Assembly: GCA_005772855.1 (NCBI GenBank)
Contig: SXIK01000173.1
Location: 1-64,000 of the forward strand
Origin: Planctomycetia bacterium
GTDB lineage: Bacteria > Planctomycetota > UBA8108 > SXIK01
Direction of reading: 5' to 3'
Length of the DNA stretch: 64,000 nucleotides
Positions 1 to 9,235 of this stretch are shown here, in pieces. The translations under genes and the position numbers were made by a program. Each line of letters begins with the position of its first letter. Position 1 is the first letter of the stretch. The notes under the pieces are model-generated. The model searched no databases and was not told the DNA's origin. It worked only from the letters and a program-made list of their open reading frames with translations.

Positions 1-1
1 C

Positions 2-994
2 CAGCTGCTCGTCGAGATGGACGGCTTTGACACAACTCAGGGCGTGATCTTTCTCGCGGCCACGAATCGTCCCGACGTGCTCGACCCGGCGCTCCTGCGC
101 CCCGGCCGATTCGATCGGCAAGTAGTCATCGACGCACCCGACGCCAACGGACGAAAGGCAATCCTGGAGGTCCATGCCAAGGACAAGCCGTTCGCCGCTG
201 GGATCGACTTCGGCGTCCTCGCTCATTCAACCCAGGGCTTCACCGGAGCGGACCTCGCCAACGTGATTAACGAGGCCGCGCTTCTTGCCGCAAGACGAGG
301 CCGCACGGAGATCAGCCAGGCAGAGCTCATCGAGGCTGTTGAGCGTGGGATCGCGGGACCGGAACGCCGCAGTCGGCGCCTGGGCGAGGAAGAACGCCGT
401 CGCGTGGCCTATCACGAGTCGGGGCACGCTCTCGTCGCCGCTCTCTCAAAGCACGCAGACCCCGTGCGCAAGATCTCGATCATTCCCCGCGGCCATGCCG
501 CCCTGGGCTACGTGCTGCAACAGCCAGATGACGATCGTTACCTACAGACCCGCAGCGCCCTGATGGATTATTTGAGGGGCCTACTCGCGGGTAGAGCAGC
601 CGAGGATCTCGTCTTCGGCGAGCTTTCGACAGGTGCCGCCAATGACTTGAGCCGAGCCACCGAGATAGCTCGCAGCATGGTTTGCCGCTTCGGAATGAGC
701 GAGCGCCTGGGCCCGGCATCTTTCGGCCGTGAGAGCCACCAGGTCTTTCTGGGCCGTGACTTCAGCCAGGAAGAGCGCAACTACAGCGAAAATACGGCCC
801 GGGAGATCGACACCGAGGTGCGATTGCTCATGGAAGAGGCGAGCGGTGATGCCAGGCGGATTCTCTCGGAGCACAGAGCTTGCCTGGACCACATCGCCGA
901 GACCCTCCTGGCCCGTGAGGTGATCCAGGGAAGCGAGCTAACCGAGATGCTCAAGAGGGAGCTTTGCGCGTTGAAAGCGGGCAGTCCCCCCTGA
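2..994 (+). CDS. ftsH: ATP-dependent zinc metalloprotease FtsH, C-terminal part (5' truncated by window)
   Basis: Membrane-anchored AAA+ protease that extracts and degrades membrane and misfolded cytoplasmic proteins. The window opens inside the AAA domain; the reading frame is already open at base 2, so the ATG at 17 is internal and the transmembrane N-terminus and Walker A lie upstream. Visible are QLLVEMDGFD after Walker B, the second region of homology with arginine fingers (ATNRPDVLDPALLRPGRFDR), the helical lid, and the M41 peptidase domain with zinc motif HESGH and the downstream ELSTGAANDL segment. The C-terminus has the usual length. The stop codon lies in the loop of a strong hairpin, and the next gene (amt) converges on it. 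Identity is certain; only the 5' end is missing. Confidence 0.97.
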   Translation, partial: QLLVEMDGFDTTQGVIFLAATNRPDVLDPALLRPGRFDRQVVIDAPDANGRKAILEVHAKDKPFAAGIDFGVLAHSTQGFTGADLANVINEAALLAARRGRTEISQAELIEAVERGIAGPERRSRRLGEEERRRVAYHESGHALVAALSKHADPVRKISIIPRGHAALGYVLQQPDDDRYLQTRSALMDYLRGLLAGRAAEDLVFGELSTGAANDLSRATEIARSMVCRFGMSERLGPASFGRESHQVFLGRDFSQEERNYSENTAREIDTEVRLLMEEASGDARRILSEHRACLDHIAETLLAREVIQGSELTEMLKRELCALKAGSPP

Positions 995-1012
995 GTTGTG
1001 GGGACTGCCCGC
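977..1012. terminator. Bidirectional terminator hairpin between ftsH and amt
   Basis: A perfect 13-bp stem (GCGGGCAGTCCCC / GGGGACTGCCCGC) with a 10-nt loop surrounds the ftsH stop codon. No clear U-tract follows, so it may act as a 3' stem stabiliser or a factor-assisted terminator. The convergent amt gene ends at 1044, so it could serve both strands. Confidence 0.7.
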
Positions 1013-1043
1013 CGCAAGATTTCCGTGGGGGACTCTCCCTCCG

Positions 1044-2426
1044 TCAGGGGTTGTAACCCGTCTCGCCGTGCTGGGAGAGGTCGAGGCCTGAAAGCTCGTC
1101 GTCCGCGCACAGGCGTATGCCGATCGTCTTGTCGACAAGAATTACGAGAATCACCGTGACGATGGCCGAGTAGACGATGGTGACCGCGACCGCGACCGCC
1201 TGCGCCTGAAGTTGCTTCAGGCCTGCGGAGGTTGCGAAGCCCGAGAGCTTGCAGATCTCCTCCGAGCAAAAGATTCCGGTCATTAGCGCACCCAAAGTTC
1301 CGCCAACGCCATGCACACCGAAGGCATCGAGCGAATCGTCGTAGCCAAGCTTGGTCTTGATCACGGCCACCATGAAGTAGCAGACCGGTGACACCGCCAG
1401 GCCCATGACAAGGGCGGGCATCGGCTTCACGAAGCCAGCGGCGGGCGTGATGCAAACAAGCCCGGCCACAAGCCCGGTGACGACGCCCAGAATGCTTGCT
1501 TTGCCTCGGTGGAACCACTCGACCAGAGCCCAGGAGAACGCAGCGGCGGCTGCCGCTATGTGCGTGGCGACAAAGGCCGAGACGGCGAGCGGGTCAGAAT
1601 TGAGGCTACTGCCCCCATTGAACCCAAACCAGCCGAACCAAAGGATTCCGGCCCCCACGACGGTCATCGCAAGGCTGTTGGGGAGCATGGCTTCCTTGGG
1701 ATAGCCACGCCGCTTGCCAATCATGAGGCAGAATACGAGCGCCGATACGCCGCTTGAGATGTGCACGACAGTGCCACCGGCAAAGTCGAGCGCGCCAACA
1801 CCCACGGTTCTTCTGAGCCAGGAGCCCTCGGCCATGCTCAATAGCCCACCGCCCCAGACCCAGTGGGCGAGCGGGTCATAAACGAGCGTGCTCCACAGAA
1901 GGGTGAAGACGACGAATGCGCCAAACCTTATGCGCTCCGCGAAGGCTCCAGAAATCAAGGCCGGCGTGATGATCGCAAACATCATCTGGTAGGCCATGTG
2001 AAGGAGGTGCGGGATCGGATAGCCAGGGAATGCCCTGTCGCAAGCCACATTGTTCAGGAAAAGGTATTTCATGCTGCCCAGCAGCCCGCCGAAGGTCGGG
2101 TCGCCAAACGAGATCGAGTAACCAATGATCACCCACTGCACGGTAATGATCGCCATGCAAAACATACTGTGCATCAGAGTCCCCAGCACATTCTTTGTCC
2201 GTACCATTCCCGCATAGAAGAGGGCGAGGCCGGGCGTCATGAAAAGCACAAGGGCGCTCGAGGCAAGGATCCAGGCCGTGGCACCCGAGTCGATCTTGAT
2301 CTCGGGCACCGGGGCTGAAGGCGCCACGGGTGGAAGCGCCTGCGCCCACACGGAGCCCGCAAGAAGGAGCCCGCCAAAGGTTGCACCAATCAGTAACGGC
2401 GAGCGGAAAATTTTCGACTGCCTCAT
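1044..2426 (-). CDS. amt: Ammonium transporter (Amt family)
   Basis: Inner-membrane ammonium channel of 460 aa. I start at the ATG at 2426 rather than the longer ORF start. It follows a good Shine-Dalgarno (AGAGGAAAAG), and translation then begins with a signal-peptide-like segment (MRQSKIFRSPLLIGATFGG... VWA-QA), as in Gram-negative Amt precursors. The body shows the family hydrophobic pattern and signatures: GLALFYAGMVRTKN, WFGFNGGSS, and FGVHGVGGTLGAL with one pore histidine. It is the last gene of glnD-glnB-amt; the PII protein encoded just upstream would plug the channel when nitrogen is plentiful. There are 204 bp between glnB and amt, so amt may also have its own promoter. Confidence 0.96.
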   Translation of the reverse strand: MRQSKIFRSPLLIGATFGGLLLAGSVWAQALPPVAPSAPVPEIKIDSGATAWILASSALVLFMTPGLALFYAGMVRTKNVLGTLMHSMFCMAIITVQWVIIGYSISFGDPTFGGLLGSMKYLFLNNVACDRAFPGYPIPHLLHMAYQMMFAIITPALISGAFAERIRFGAFVVFTLLWSTLVYDPLAHWVWGGGLLSMAEGSWLRRTVGVGALDFAGGTVVHISSGVSALVFCLMIGKRRGYPKEAMLPNSLAMTVVGAGILWFGWFGFNGGSSLNSDPLAVSAFVATHIAAAAAAFSWALVEWFHRGKASILGVVTGLVAGLVCITPAAGFVKPMPALVMGLAVSPVCYFMVAVIKTKLGYDDSLDAFGVHGVGGTLGALMTGIFCSEEICKLSGFATSAGLKQLQAQAVAVAVTIVYSAIVTVILVILVDKTIGIRLCADDELSGLDLSQHGETGYNP

Positions 2427-2630
2427 GAAATCTTTTCCTCTTGTCTGGCCAGGAGACCCGGCAACCGCATTGCGTAAAAACCCAATCCCCGGCGTTGAAA
2501 GCCACCTGCTCGGGTGCTCAACGCCCCACCATGATACCCCTTGGAGCCTGGCAGGCGTCACTATTGACCGAGGATCGCCTCCTTGGCTTGAGCCCCGCCA
2601 GGTGATCGTCAAAGTAGCACGACAGCCCGT

Positions 2631-2978
2631 TCAGATGGCTTCGCCTCCACGTTCACCAGTGCGGATGCGAATAACGTCCTCGAGCGGAAGGATGAAGATC
2701 TTTCCGTCTCCGATCTTGCCTTCTGGGCCACTGCGCGCGCCGCGAATAATGGCCTCGATCGTGGGATCCACGAAGTCATCGTTGACCGCGATCTCGAGCT
2801 TTACCTTCCGCACGAGGTTCACCTGGTACTCATGTCCTCGATAGATCTCAGTGTGGCCCTTCTGCCGACCAAGCCCCTGCACGTCGCCAACGGTCAACCG
2901 AAATACCTCCACCTTGCTAAGCGCCTCTTTCACCGCCTCAAGCCGTGATGGCTGAACAATGGCAATTATGTACTTCAT
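2631..2978 (-). CDS. glnB: Nitrogen regulatory protein P-II (GlnB/GlnK)
   Basis: Trimeric PII signal protein, 115 aa, sensing ATP/ADP and 2-oxoglutarate and controlling Amt and nitrogen metabolism. The start at 2978 (MKYIIAIVQPSRL) has the RBS GGAGCAGGATC; the longer ORF start is rejected because homology begins here. The T-loop (GRQKGHTEIYRGHEYQV) keeps Tyr51, the uridylylation site for GlnD, which is encoded directly upstream. The C-terminal RIRTGERG motif is conserved. Odd point: the B-loop reads GARSGPEGKIGDGKIF, about three residues longer than the usual ARTGKIGDGKIF. Linkage to amt suggests a GlnK role; the name glnB/glnK cannot be settled by sequence alone. Confidence 0.95.
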   Translation of the reverse strand: MKYIIAIVQPSRLEAVKEALSKVEVFRLTVGDVQGLGRQKGHTEIYRGHEYQVNLVRKVKLEIAVNDDFVDPTIEAIIRGARSGPEGKIGDGKIFILPLEDVIRIRTGERGGEAI

Positions 2979-3019
2979 GATCCTGCTCCAAAAAAATACT
3001 GAGATTCCTGACACTCGAT

Positions 3020-5620
3020 TCAAGAAGAACCAGAGACTACCTCAACAGTCGATCGCTGGGCTTGCACCAGGAGCGCTTGCGAGATCTCGTTTCGAAATTC
3101 CGGGTCCTCAACCTTCCCGCCTTTCCTGTCCGAGACGTAGAAAACGTCGTGTGCACGGTCCGTGAGAGTCGACACCTTGGCTGCGCGCACGTCAAGCCCC
3201 AGCCGATGGAGCGCTGTGGCAAGATCATACAGGAGCCCGGGCCGGTCCCCGGCGCTCACTTCGATCACACTGCACGACTCGGAAACCTGGTTGTCAAAGG
3301 TCACCTTGGGCCCAAAGAGAGGCTTCCGCCAGCGTTTCCCTCGATAGAATCTCGAACGTTGCAACATGAGGCTTTCGATCGTCTCCTGGCCCGCCTCCAC
3401 CCTGCGAACCTTCCGCCGGATGCGCATCACCCTTTCCTCAAATGGTAAGTTGACGAGGTCGGCAACTTCCACCTGAAAAATGTCGATCACGACCCCGTCG
3501 GAGCGTGAAAAGATCCTGGCCCCGAGCACGCTGAGCCCCTCGGAATAAAGGACGCCCGTCAAGTCCGCGAAAAGCCGCGGGCGGTCACCGCCGCAAAATG
3601 TAACCTCGTGATAACCTGGAAAATCCTCGCTTTCCACTTGGATGACATTGCCCGCTCGAAACTTCTCGACAAGCCCGACGTGAAGAAGCATACGCTCGGG
3701 CAACACCTCCCTCGCATATCCGGGCGTCCCCATGAGACGACAGTGCTCCTGGATGCGACGGCTCTCGTCCTCCTGTAGGCCAGCGGCCAAGAGCACGACA
3801 TCCAGATTCTCCCCGCGGGCGGCGCCCCTACGAAGGAAGATCGAGGTTCGTTCGTATACCTCCGCGAGCTGCGCCCCTTTCCACTGCGTCCACGTTCCGG
3901 GCCCCACGGAAACGATGTCGAGGTAAGTGAGCAGGTAGAGCATGTTCAAGCGTTCCTCACTCCCCACGAGACGCGCAAGCGCCTCGATCACCTTGTCGTC
4001 CTTGAAATCAAGGAACTCACTTACACGAAAGAGCTCAAGGTGATGGTAGATCAGAAAGTCCACGGTCTCGATGGTCTTCGTATCGAGACCCAGGCGTTCG
4101 CAAATCAAGGTGGCCGCCTCCGTGCCACTAACGGAATGCTCGCCCGGGATGGCCTTGCCGACATCGTGGAGAAGCAAGGCCAGGCGGAGCGGTAGGTGAT
4201 CCTTGATCTCGGAGAGAATCTGCTGAAACTGCTTTTCCGCGTAGTCGGGGGTCTCGATCTTGTCGAGCTCCTCCAGTGTCTTGAGCGTGTGCTCGTCAAC
4301 TGTGAACTGGTGGTGTCCGTCGAAATTGACAAGGCAGTCCAGCTTTCCAAACTCCGGCAGAACCCGGTCGAGGAATCCTGTGGCGTGCATCGTCTTCAGA
4401 ATCCTTCCCACGTGTTTTCCCCTGAGGAAAGACCGAAACCCCCACGAGACCTCAGGAAGGTGGGCGAAGTCAACATCCAGACTCACAAGCCGCCGACGGA
4501 CCCAGCTGCAGAGAGACTCGCTAATCCTGGCATCCCGCTCCTGCGCGATGGAGAAGATCTCGAGGATAGTCTCCGGGGTAAAGCTCTCTGGACGCTTCTT
4601 CGCCAGATAGAGCCGTCCCTTGTAAAGAGAAAGGTAAGGATTGACGCTCTTCGCTCGAAACCATCGCAGCACTCGTTCAATTCGGCTGTCGCCGCGTGTG
4701 TCAGTCTGGAGATAAAGTCGCAGAAACCGGTAGACGTTGCGCGCGTGACGGTAATAGTCTCCCATGAGCTTCTCAACCGCGGATTGGTCACTGGCGCCGT
4801 CTCCATAGCCCAGATTTCTCGCGATCGAGAGCACACTATCGCGCTCAAGAATATCCTGGCGCACATTGTTCACGAAGTGGAGTTCGCAACGCAGGCGAAG
4901 GTAGAAGGCGTAAGCTGCCCTCAAGCCCTCGACTTCTTTCCTCGAGAATCGGTTCAAGGAGAGGAGGCCATCGAACCCGCTGCCTTCAGCCCGCATGTCC
5001 TCAATCCAGAGGACTCGCTGGATGTCGCGCAGACCACACATGCCTTCCTTGACATTGGGCTCGAGGACGTAAATGGTCCGGTCCGGTGGATCGACCGATT
5101 GCCTCAGCAGGGCAAGCTTCGATCTGATGAAGCGGTCGCTTTGGCGACGCCGGTAGCGCTGAACGGCCCTGAAGCGGAACTGCAAGTACAGCTTCTCGCT
5201 TCCCGCAAGGTAACGCGACTCGAGCATTGTGTTGGCAGTGGTGAGGTCGTCCAGCATGAACTGAAGGCACTCCTCGGGAGTCCGGACGGCGTGGCCAAGC
5301 TGGGCGCCACTGTCCCAGAGGTTGAGCACCAGCTTGCTGATGGCGTCTGAAGCGCTGTTGCCCTTGCGCAAGAAGAGGATGTCAATATCGGACTGAGGGC
5401 AAAGCTCACGGCGACCGTAACCTCCGACAGCGACGAGCGCGACATTCTCCTCCTCTCCGCGAAGGTATTCCGCAGAGAGCCGCGCCAGGAGAGAGTCAAC
5501 TGCCGTTGACAGGGACGCCGTGACGGTGAAAGGGTCGTCGCCGGAGCGATGACGCTCGAGGGCTGCCTCCCGAATTTGGGAAAGCTCGGATCGGATGGAC
5601 TGCGCAGAAAGAGGAGGCAT
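3020..5620 (-). CDS. glnD: Bifunctional [protein-PII] uridylyltransferase/uridylyl-removing enzyme
   Basis: Glutamine sensor of 866 aa that uridylylates PII at low glutamine and removes UMP at high glutamine. Domains in order: nucleotidyltransferase with GGYGRREL (66-73) and SDIDIL (77-82); helical linker; HD phosphohydrolase domain starting near HHQFTVDEHTL (436-446) with metal-binding HD in LLLHDVGKA (about 482-490); and two C-terminal ACT domains (roughly 690-760 and 795-866) that bind glutamine. Length matches the family. It is the first gene of glnD-glnB-amt, 41 bp ahead of glnB. The start is at the ATG at 5620, divergent from the EboE-like gene. Confidence 0.96.
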   Translation of the reverse strand: MPPLSAQSIRSELSQIREAALERHRSGDDPFTVTASLSTAVDSLLARLSAEYLRGEEENVALVAVGGYGRRELCPQSDIDILFLRKGNSASDAISKLVLNLWDSGAQLGHAVRTPEECLQFMLDDLTTANTMLESRYLAGSEKLYLQFRFRAVQRYRRRQSDRFIRSKLALLRQSVDPPDRTIYVLEPNVKEGMCGLRDIQRVLWIEDMRAEGSGFDGLLSLNRFSRKEVEGLRAAYAFYLRLRCELHFVNNVRQDILERDSVLSIARNLGYGDGASDQSAVEKLMGDYYRHARNVYRFLRLYLQTDTRGDSRIERVLRWFRAKSVNPYLSLYKGRLYLAKKRPESFTPETILEIFSIAQERDARISESLCSWVRRRLVSLDVDFAHLPEVSWGFRSFLRGKHVGRILKTMHATGFLDRVLPEFGKLDCLVNFDGHHQFTVDEHTLKTLEELDKIETPDYAEKQFQQILSEIKDHLPLRLALLLHDVGKAIPGEHSVSGTEAATLICERLGLDTKTIETVDFLIYHHLELFRVSEFLDFKDDKVIEALARLVGSEERLNMLYLLTYLDIVSVGPGTWTQWKGAQLAEVYERTSIFLRRGAARGENLDVVLLAAGLQEDESRRIQEHCRLMGTPGYAREVLPERMLLHVGLVEKFRAGNVIQVESEDFPGYHEVTFCGGDRPRLFADLTGVLYSEGLSVLGARIFSRSDGVVIDIFQVEVADLVNLPFEERVMRIRRKVRRVEAGQETIESLMLQRSRFYRGKRWRKPLFGPKVTFDNQVSESCSVIEVSAGDRPGLLYDLATALHRLGLDVRAAKVSTLTDRAHDVFYVSDRKGGKVEDPEFRNEISQALLVQAQRSTVEVVSGSS

Positions 5621-5730
5621 GAGTGGATCATTATCTGGTCAGAAGGCTCAGAGTTGCAAGGGAGGCGCCCGAAGCAAGGCCCCATGTCGCAAGGACTCCA
5701 ATCACACAGTACAATCTGCGACCTTCCGCC

Positions 5731-6975
5731 ATGAGAATTCCTGCCCCAAAAACCACCAGCAGTCCGGCGCCAGCCCTGGGGTGGAAACCCCGTGTCGCCT
5801 ACTCGACGAACGTCCACAGGGGCGAGACTCTGAGTGACGTTTACGCCTTTCTGCGGGACTACACGATACCTATCAACAGGCTGGTCTTCGGAAACAAGCC
5901 CTCCGGCGTTGAGCTACGGCTCGGGATGGGTTCCGCAGGGGAGCTAGTGGATGCGAGGGAGCGCGAGAACTTTCGGGCATTTCTCGACGAGAACAAGCTC
6001 GTGGTGTTCTCGATCAACGCATTTCCACTGCTTGATTTTCATTCGAAGAGGGTCAAGGAGCAAGTGTACCTGCCTTCCTGGGCGGAGCCGGCGCGCGGCC
6101 GCTGGACAAAGGTAATCGCCGACATCTTCGCAGATGTCTTGCCGGAAGGGGTGCAGGGCTCGATTAGCACTTCCGCCGGCTGTTTCCGGCGCTTCGCCCA
6201 CGACCCAAAAACGTCTCAGATCATGGCGCAGCACTACCTGGAGACGGTGAATCACCTGGCCCGGATTGAAGAGAGAACCGGCAAGACCATCCTACTCGCG
6301 ATCGAGCCGGAACCAGACACAACCCTCGAGACGGCTCGCGAAGTGGTCGCCTTCTTTGAATGGCACCTCTTGCCAACGGCCCGATCGGAGGCGTCAAAGC
6401 AACAGCTCAGCCCTTCGCAGGCCGAGGCTCGCCTGCGAAGGCTCCTCACCGTGAACTTTGACACGTGCCATTTTTCGGTGCTCTTTCAGGACCCCGTTGA
6501 GAGCTTGCGTCAGCTATGGCGAGCCGGGATTGAGATTGGCAAGGTGCACGTTACAAACGCCCCAGTACTGAAGGACCCCCACCGGGATGCCGCCGGCTAC
6601 AAGCAACTTCGCGCAATGCAGGAACCCAGATACTTCCATCAGTTCTGCGGACAGGACGCTGGTGGCTCCGCGGTCTGGAGAGGCCTGGATCTCAACGAGC
6701 TGCCCCGGCAGCTCAGTTCAAAGACTCATCCAACGGTGACCGAGATACGCGCGCATTACCATGTGCCGGTACATCTCACGAGATTGCAATCGCTCACGAC
6801 CACACGGCCGGAGACGAAAAGGGCGGTGCAAGAGATCCTACGCACCGGCCGCTCGAGCCACCTGGTGATCGAGACCTACACGTGGCCACTCCTTGAGAAG
6901 AAAGGAAATCTGGTCAAGGGCATCGAGATGGAGTTCGCCTGGCTTCGGCGGGTGCTTGGAAAGCACTGGGTTTGA
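5731..6975 (+). CDS. EboE-like metabolite traffic protein (xylose-isomerase-type TIM barrel)
   Basis: A 414-aa cytoplasmic protein resembling EboE, a sugar-isomerase-like TIM-barrel family found in ebo clusters, where it is linked to export of an isoprenoid-like precursor. Recognisable segments: YSTNVHRGETLSDVY near the N-terminus, FSINAFPLLDFHSKRVKEQVY, QGSISTSAGCFR, LAIEPEPDTTLET, VNFDTCHFSVLF, HYHVPVHL and LVIETYTWPLL. The Glu/Asp/His spacing suits a metal-dependent barrel. Start uncertain: homology begins at about residue 18 after the ATG at 5731. An in-frame GTG at 5623 follows GAGGAGG, but that tract is also the start of glnD on the other strand. No other ebo genes are nearby. Substrate unknown. 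Confidence 0.8.
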   Translation: MRIPAPKTTSSPAPALGWKPRVAYSTNVHRGETLSDVYAFLRDYTIPINRLVFGNKPSGVELRLGMGSAGELVDARERENFRAFLDENKLVVFSINAFPLLDFHSKRVKEQVYLPSWAEPARGRWTKVIADIFADVLPEGVQGSISTSAGCFRRFAHDPKTSQIMAQHYLETVNHLARIEERTGKTILLAIEPEPDTTLETAREVVAFFEWHLLPTARSEASKQQLSPSQAEARLRRLLTVNFDTCHFSVLFQDPVESLRQLWRAGIEIGKVHVTNAPVLKDPHRDAAGYKQLRAMQEPRYFHQFCGQDAGGSAVWRGLDLNELPRQLSSKTHPTVTEIRAHYHVPVHLTRLQSLTTTRPETKRAVQEILRTGRSSHLVIETYTWPLLEKKGNLVKGIEMEFAWLRRVLGKHWV

Positions 6976-7087
6976 AGGCTTGCATGCCACGGAAGTCTCC
7001 AGGGTCACTTGTCGCGACAAGAAGTCTCCGGGCCCCCAGGCCACATTTCTTCTTTGTCGCCCACAGACCTGGCTGATACAAACGAGC

Positions 7088-8443
7088 ATGCTATCGGCTT
7101 GCCTTCCCACCCCCAAACATTCGGCTAGTCTGCGGCGAATTAGCAACGGAACGTTTCTCTTCGTGGGGCTGGCTTTGCTCTCATGGCATGGCACTCTGGC
7201 GCAGGACTCCCCCGAGCTACAAGTGATCCTCCCGCCCAAGCTCACCTCGGGCACCATCGTGGAGACCTCGGTTCGTCTCGCCACCCAAGTTGAGAACGTC
7301 CTCGGTTGGCAGCTATGCTTCACTCACGAGGGCCTCCAGGTCCTGGGAACCAGCACCACAGGCACAGACTTCGACAGGCTCTCGCGAGGCGGCTTCGTCG
7401 AAAGCGGCGTGCATCCCGACGGAACCTCCTACTTTTCTACCGGCGTCTTGAGTTTTGCGGAGACGGTCACCCTTCCCTCCGGCACGACGGAGGTCTTGAA
7501 GGTGAGTTGTCTCGTCACTCGCAAGGACCCCGGAGAGGTCAGGATCATTCCCGCCAATGGCCTCAAGCTGCCAAACGACGACCGCCAGTTTTCGAATCAG
7601 GCCGTACTTGTCGGCGGACAGGTAAAACCAATCATCACGGCAGAAAAATCGTTCCTTGTCGCTGGCTGCGCCGCGTTCCTACTCCGTCTCAACCGCGGCG
7701 ATGGACAAGATCCCACTGCCCCCGTCGAGGTACGCCGAGACACCGTGCTCGAGCTCGAAGTCTCCGTAAATGTGGAGTCCAATTTGCATCTGAGCCCGTC
7801 GGGATTCAGTTTTGGCGTTGCACAGGACGCCTCCCTTCTCGGCTTGAGCAGCGCGAAGATCCTGGAGGATTTCGCGCAGGCTTTCGTCAAGGCCGATGGG
7901 TTCGCCCGGATCGAGTCCTCGGACACTGGCTTCGCTGCCGTGGTTCTTTCGTCAACGAAGGATCCGTCCACGCTGGGCCCTGGCAGGACGGCTGTCGCGA
8001 AGGCCACTTACGGCTTCAAGGGGAATGGAGCGAGCGGCGAACGCCTTCCGGCCTCATTCGCACTCACCGATCAGATCCCAATCGGCACAGTGCCTGTTCC
8101 AGCTCTGTTTCAACCACGGGACGCTCTCCCCTGCGAATATACCAAACTCGACGTTGAACTCCAGATCGGTCTCGATGGATGGGTCCGGGGCGACTCCAAC
8201 AGCGACAAAGTGGCTGACCTGACCGACGCGATTGTGACGCTGCGACATCTGTTCCAGGGCGGCGTGGTTGAGTGCGCAAGAGCAATGGAAGTCAACCTCG
8301 ATGGGAAGGTGGACCTCACCGATCCCGTCAGCCTCCTCGTCCATCTCTTTCGGGGCGGCCCGGCGCCAGCTCCGCCCTTCCCGGGTTGCGGCACGGCCGA
8401 GGACACAATGGAATGCGACAAGTTTGCGTGCCCTGCCCTGTGA
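7088..8443 (+). CDS. Secreted cohesin-like protein with C-terminal dockerin/EF-hand tail
   Basis: Predicted exported protein, 451 aa from the ATG at 7088, with a hydrophobic signal segment (GTFLFVGLALLSWHGTLA). Residues about 40-190 and 200-340 are beta-rich and resemble cohesin-type modules. The C-terminus has two dockerin-like calcium loops, GDSNSDKVADLTDAIVTLRH and VNLDGKVDLTDPVSLLVH, then a Cys-containing tail. This paired tail is widespread in Planctomycetota secreted proteins, where it is thought to mediate surface attachment or sorting; partner unknown. The ORF extends upstream to 6893, but that part overlaps the preceding gene and lacks signal-peptide character. Confidence 0.8.
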   Translation: MLSACLPTPKHSASLRRISNGTFLFVGLALLSWHGTLAQDSPELQVILPPKLTSGTIVETSVRLATQVENVLGWQLCFTHEGLQVLGTSTTGTDFDRLSRGGFVESGVHPDGTSYFSTGVLSFAETVTLPSGTTEVLKVSCLVTRKDPGEVRIIPANGLKLPNDDRQFSNQAVLVGGQVKPIITAEKSFLVAGCAAFLLRLNRGDGQDPTAPVEVRRDTVLELEVSVNVESNLHLSPSGFSFGVAQDASLLGLSSAKILEDFAQAFVKADGFARIESSDTGFAAVVLSSTKDPSTLGPGRTAVAKATYGFKGNGASGERLPASFALTDQIPIGTVPVPALFQPRDALPCEYTKLDVELQIGLDGWVRGDSNSDKVADLTDAIVTLRHLFQGGVVECARAMEVNLDGKVDLTDPVSLLVHLFRGGPAPAPPFPGCGTAEDTMECDKFACPAL

Positions 8444-8476
8444 GGGCCGGGCAATAGACCCCATGGGCAACGGCTC

Positions 8477-9235
8477 TCACGTGGGGCCAAGAGACAAGCC
8501 CCCGTCGACAACAATCGACGTGCCAGTTACGAAGTCAGCAGCTTCCGAGGAGAGGAACACCGCCACCTTCCCGATTTCGTCGGGCCTTCCGAGGCGCCCC
8601 CATGGTTGCTTCACAGCAGCAGCCTCAATCGCAGCATCACCGACGAACTCTCGCTCGCCAGGTGTATCGATCCAACCTGGTTCGATCACGTTGACGTTGA
8701 TGCGATGTGGCAAGAGTTCGTTCGCAATGGTAAACGCCATGTGATTGAGACCGCTCTTGGCTGCGTTGTAAGCCACGCTGCGGGCATAAGGCCTACGGCT
8801 GTGAATGCTCGAGATAAATACGATCTTGCCACGACCACCCTGCTCAACTCGGTGGCGCGCGAAGAGTTGGCTCACGTGGAAACCAGAGACAAGCGTGGCG
8901 TGAATCACCTTTTCAAAGATCAGAGGGTCCAACTCAAGGAAGGGAGCTCGGCGGGAAAAGGCTGGATTGCTCACAAGAATGTCGAGGCTTCCAAAGACCA
9001 CGACCGCTCGCTCAAAGATACGCTCGCACGATCCGCGCTCAAAGATATCTCCCTCGACCAGCGCCACCTTGCGGCCAAGCGCCCGGATCTCGGCGACGGT
9101 CGCCTCGCTCTGGGGCGTGCGCTCACGATCGTTGAGCACAATGTCGGCACCCGCACGGGCCAGTTCGATGGCGCAGCCTCGACCAATTCCGCGCGCCGCA
9201 CCCGTGACAAAGGCTCGTTTGCCTCCCAGATCCAT
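8477..9235 (-). CDS. SDR family NAD(P)-dependent oxidoreductase
   Basis: Classical short-chain dehydrogenase/reductase, 252 aa, start ATG at 9235. Rossmann motif TGAARGIG lies near residue 11; catalytic residues are Ser in FISSIHS and the pair YNAAK; the C-terminal GTSIVVDGG motif typical of FabG-like members is intact. The NNAG motif is altered to SNPAF. Substrate cannot be told; such enzymes reduce or oxidise sugars, ketones or 3-oxoacyl groups. The ATG overlaps by one base the stop codon of an upstream DUF1501 remnant (TGATG), suggesting former translational coupling. It converges with the dockerin gene. Confidence 0.92.
   Translation of the reverse strand: MDLGGKRAFVTGAARGIGRGCAIELARAGADIVLNDRERTPQSEATVAEIRALGRKVALVEGDIFERGSCERIFERAVVVFGSLDILVSNPAFSRRAPFLELDPLIFEKVIHATLVSGFHVSQLFARHRVEQGGRGKIVFISSIHSRRPYARSVAYNAAKSGLNHMAFTIANELLPHRINVNVIEPGWIDTPGEREFVGDAAIEAAAVKQPWGRLGRPDEIGKVAVFLSSEAADFVTGTSIVVDGGLSLGPT

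Noticed and set aside
4196-5350. 384-aa plus-strand ORF antisense to glnD
   Set aside because: Shadow of a certain gene; no motifs, no RBS, and typical of G+C-rich antisense frames.
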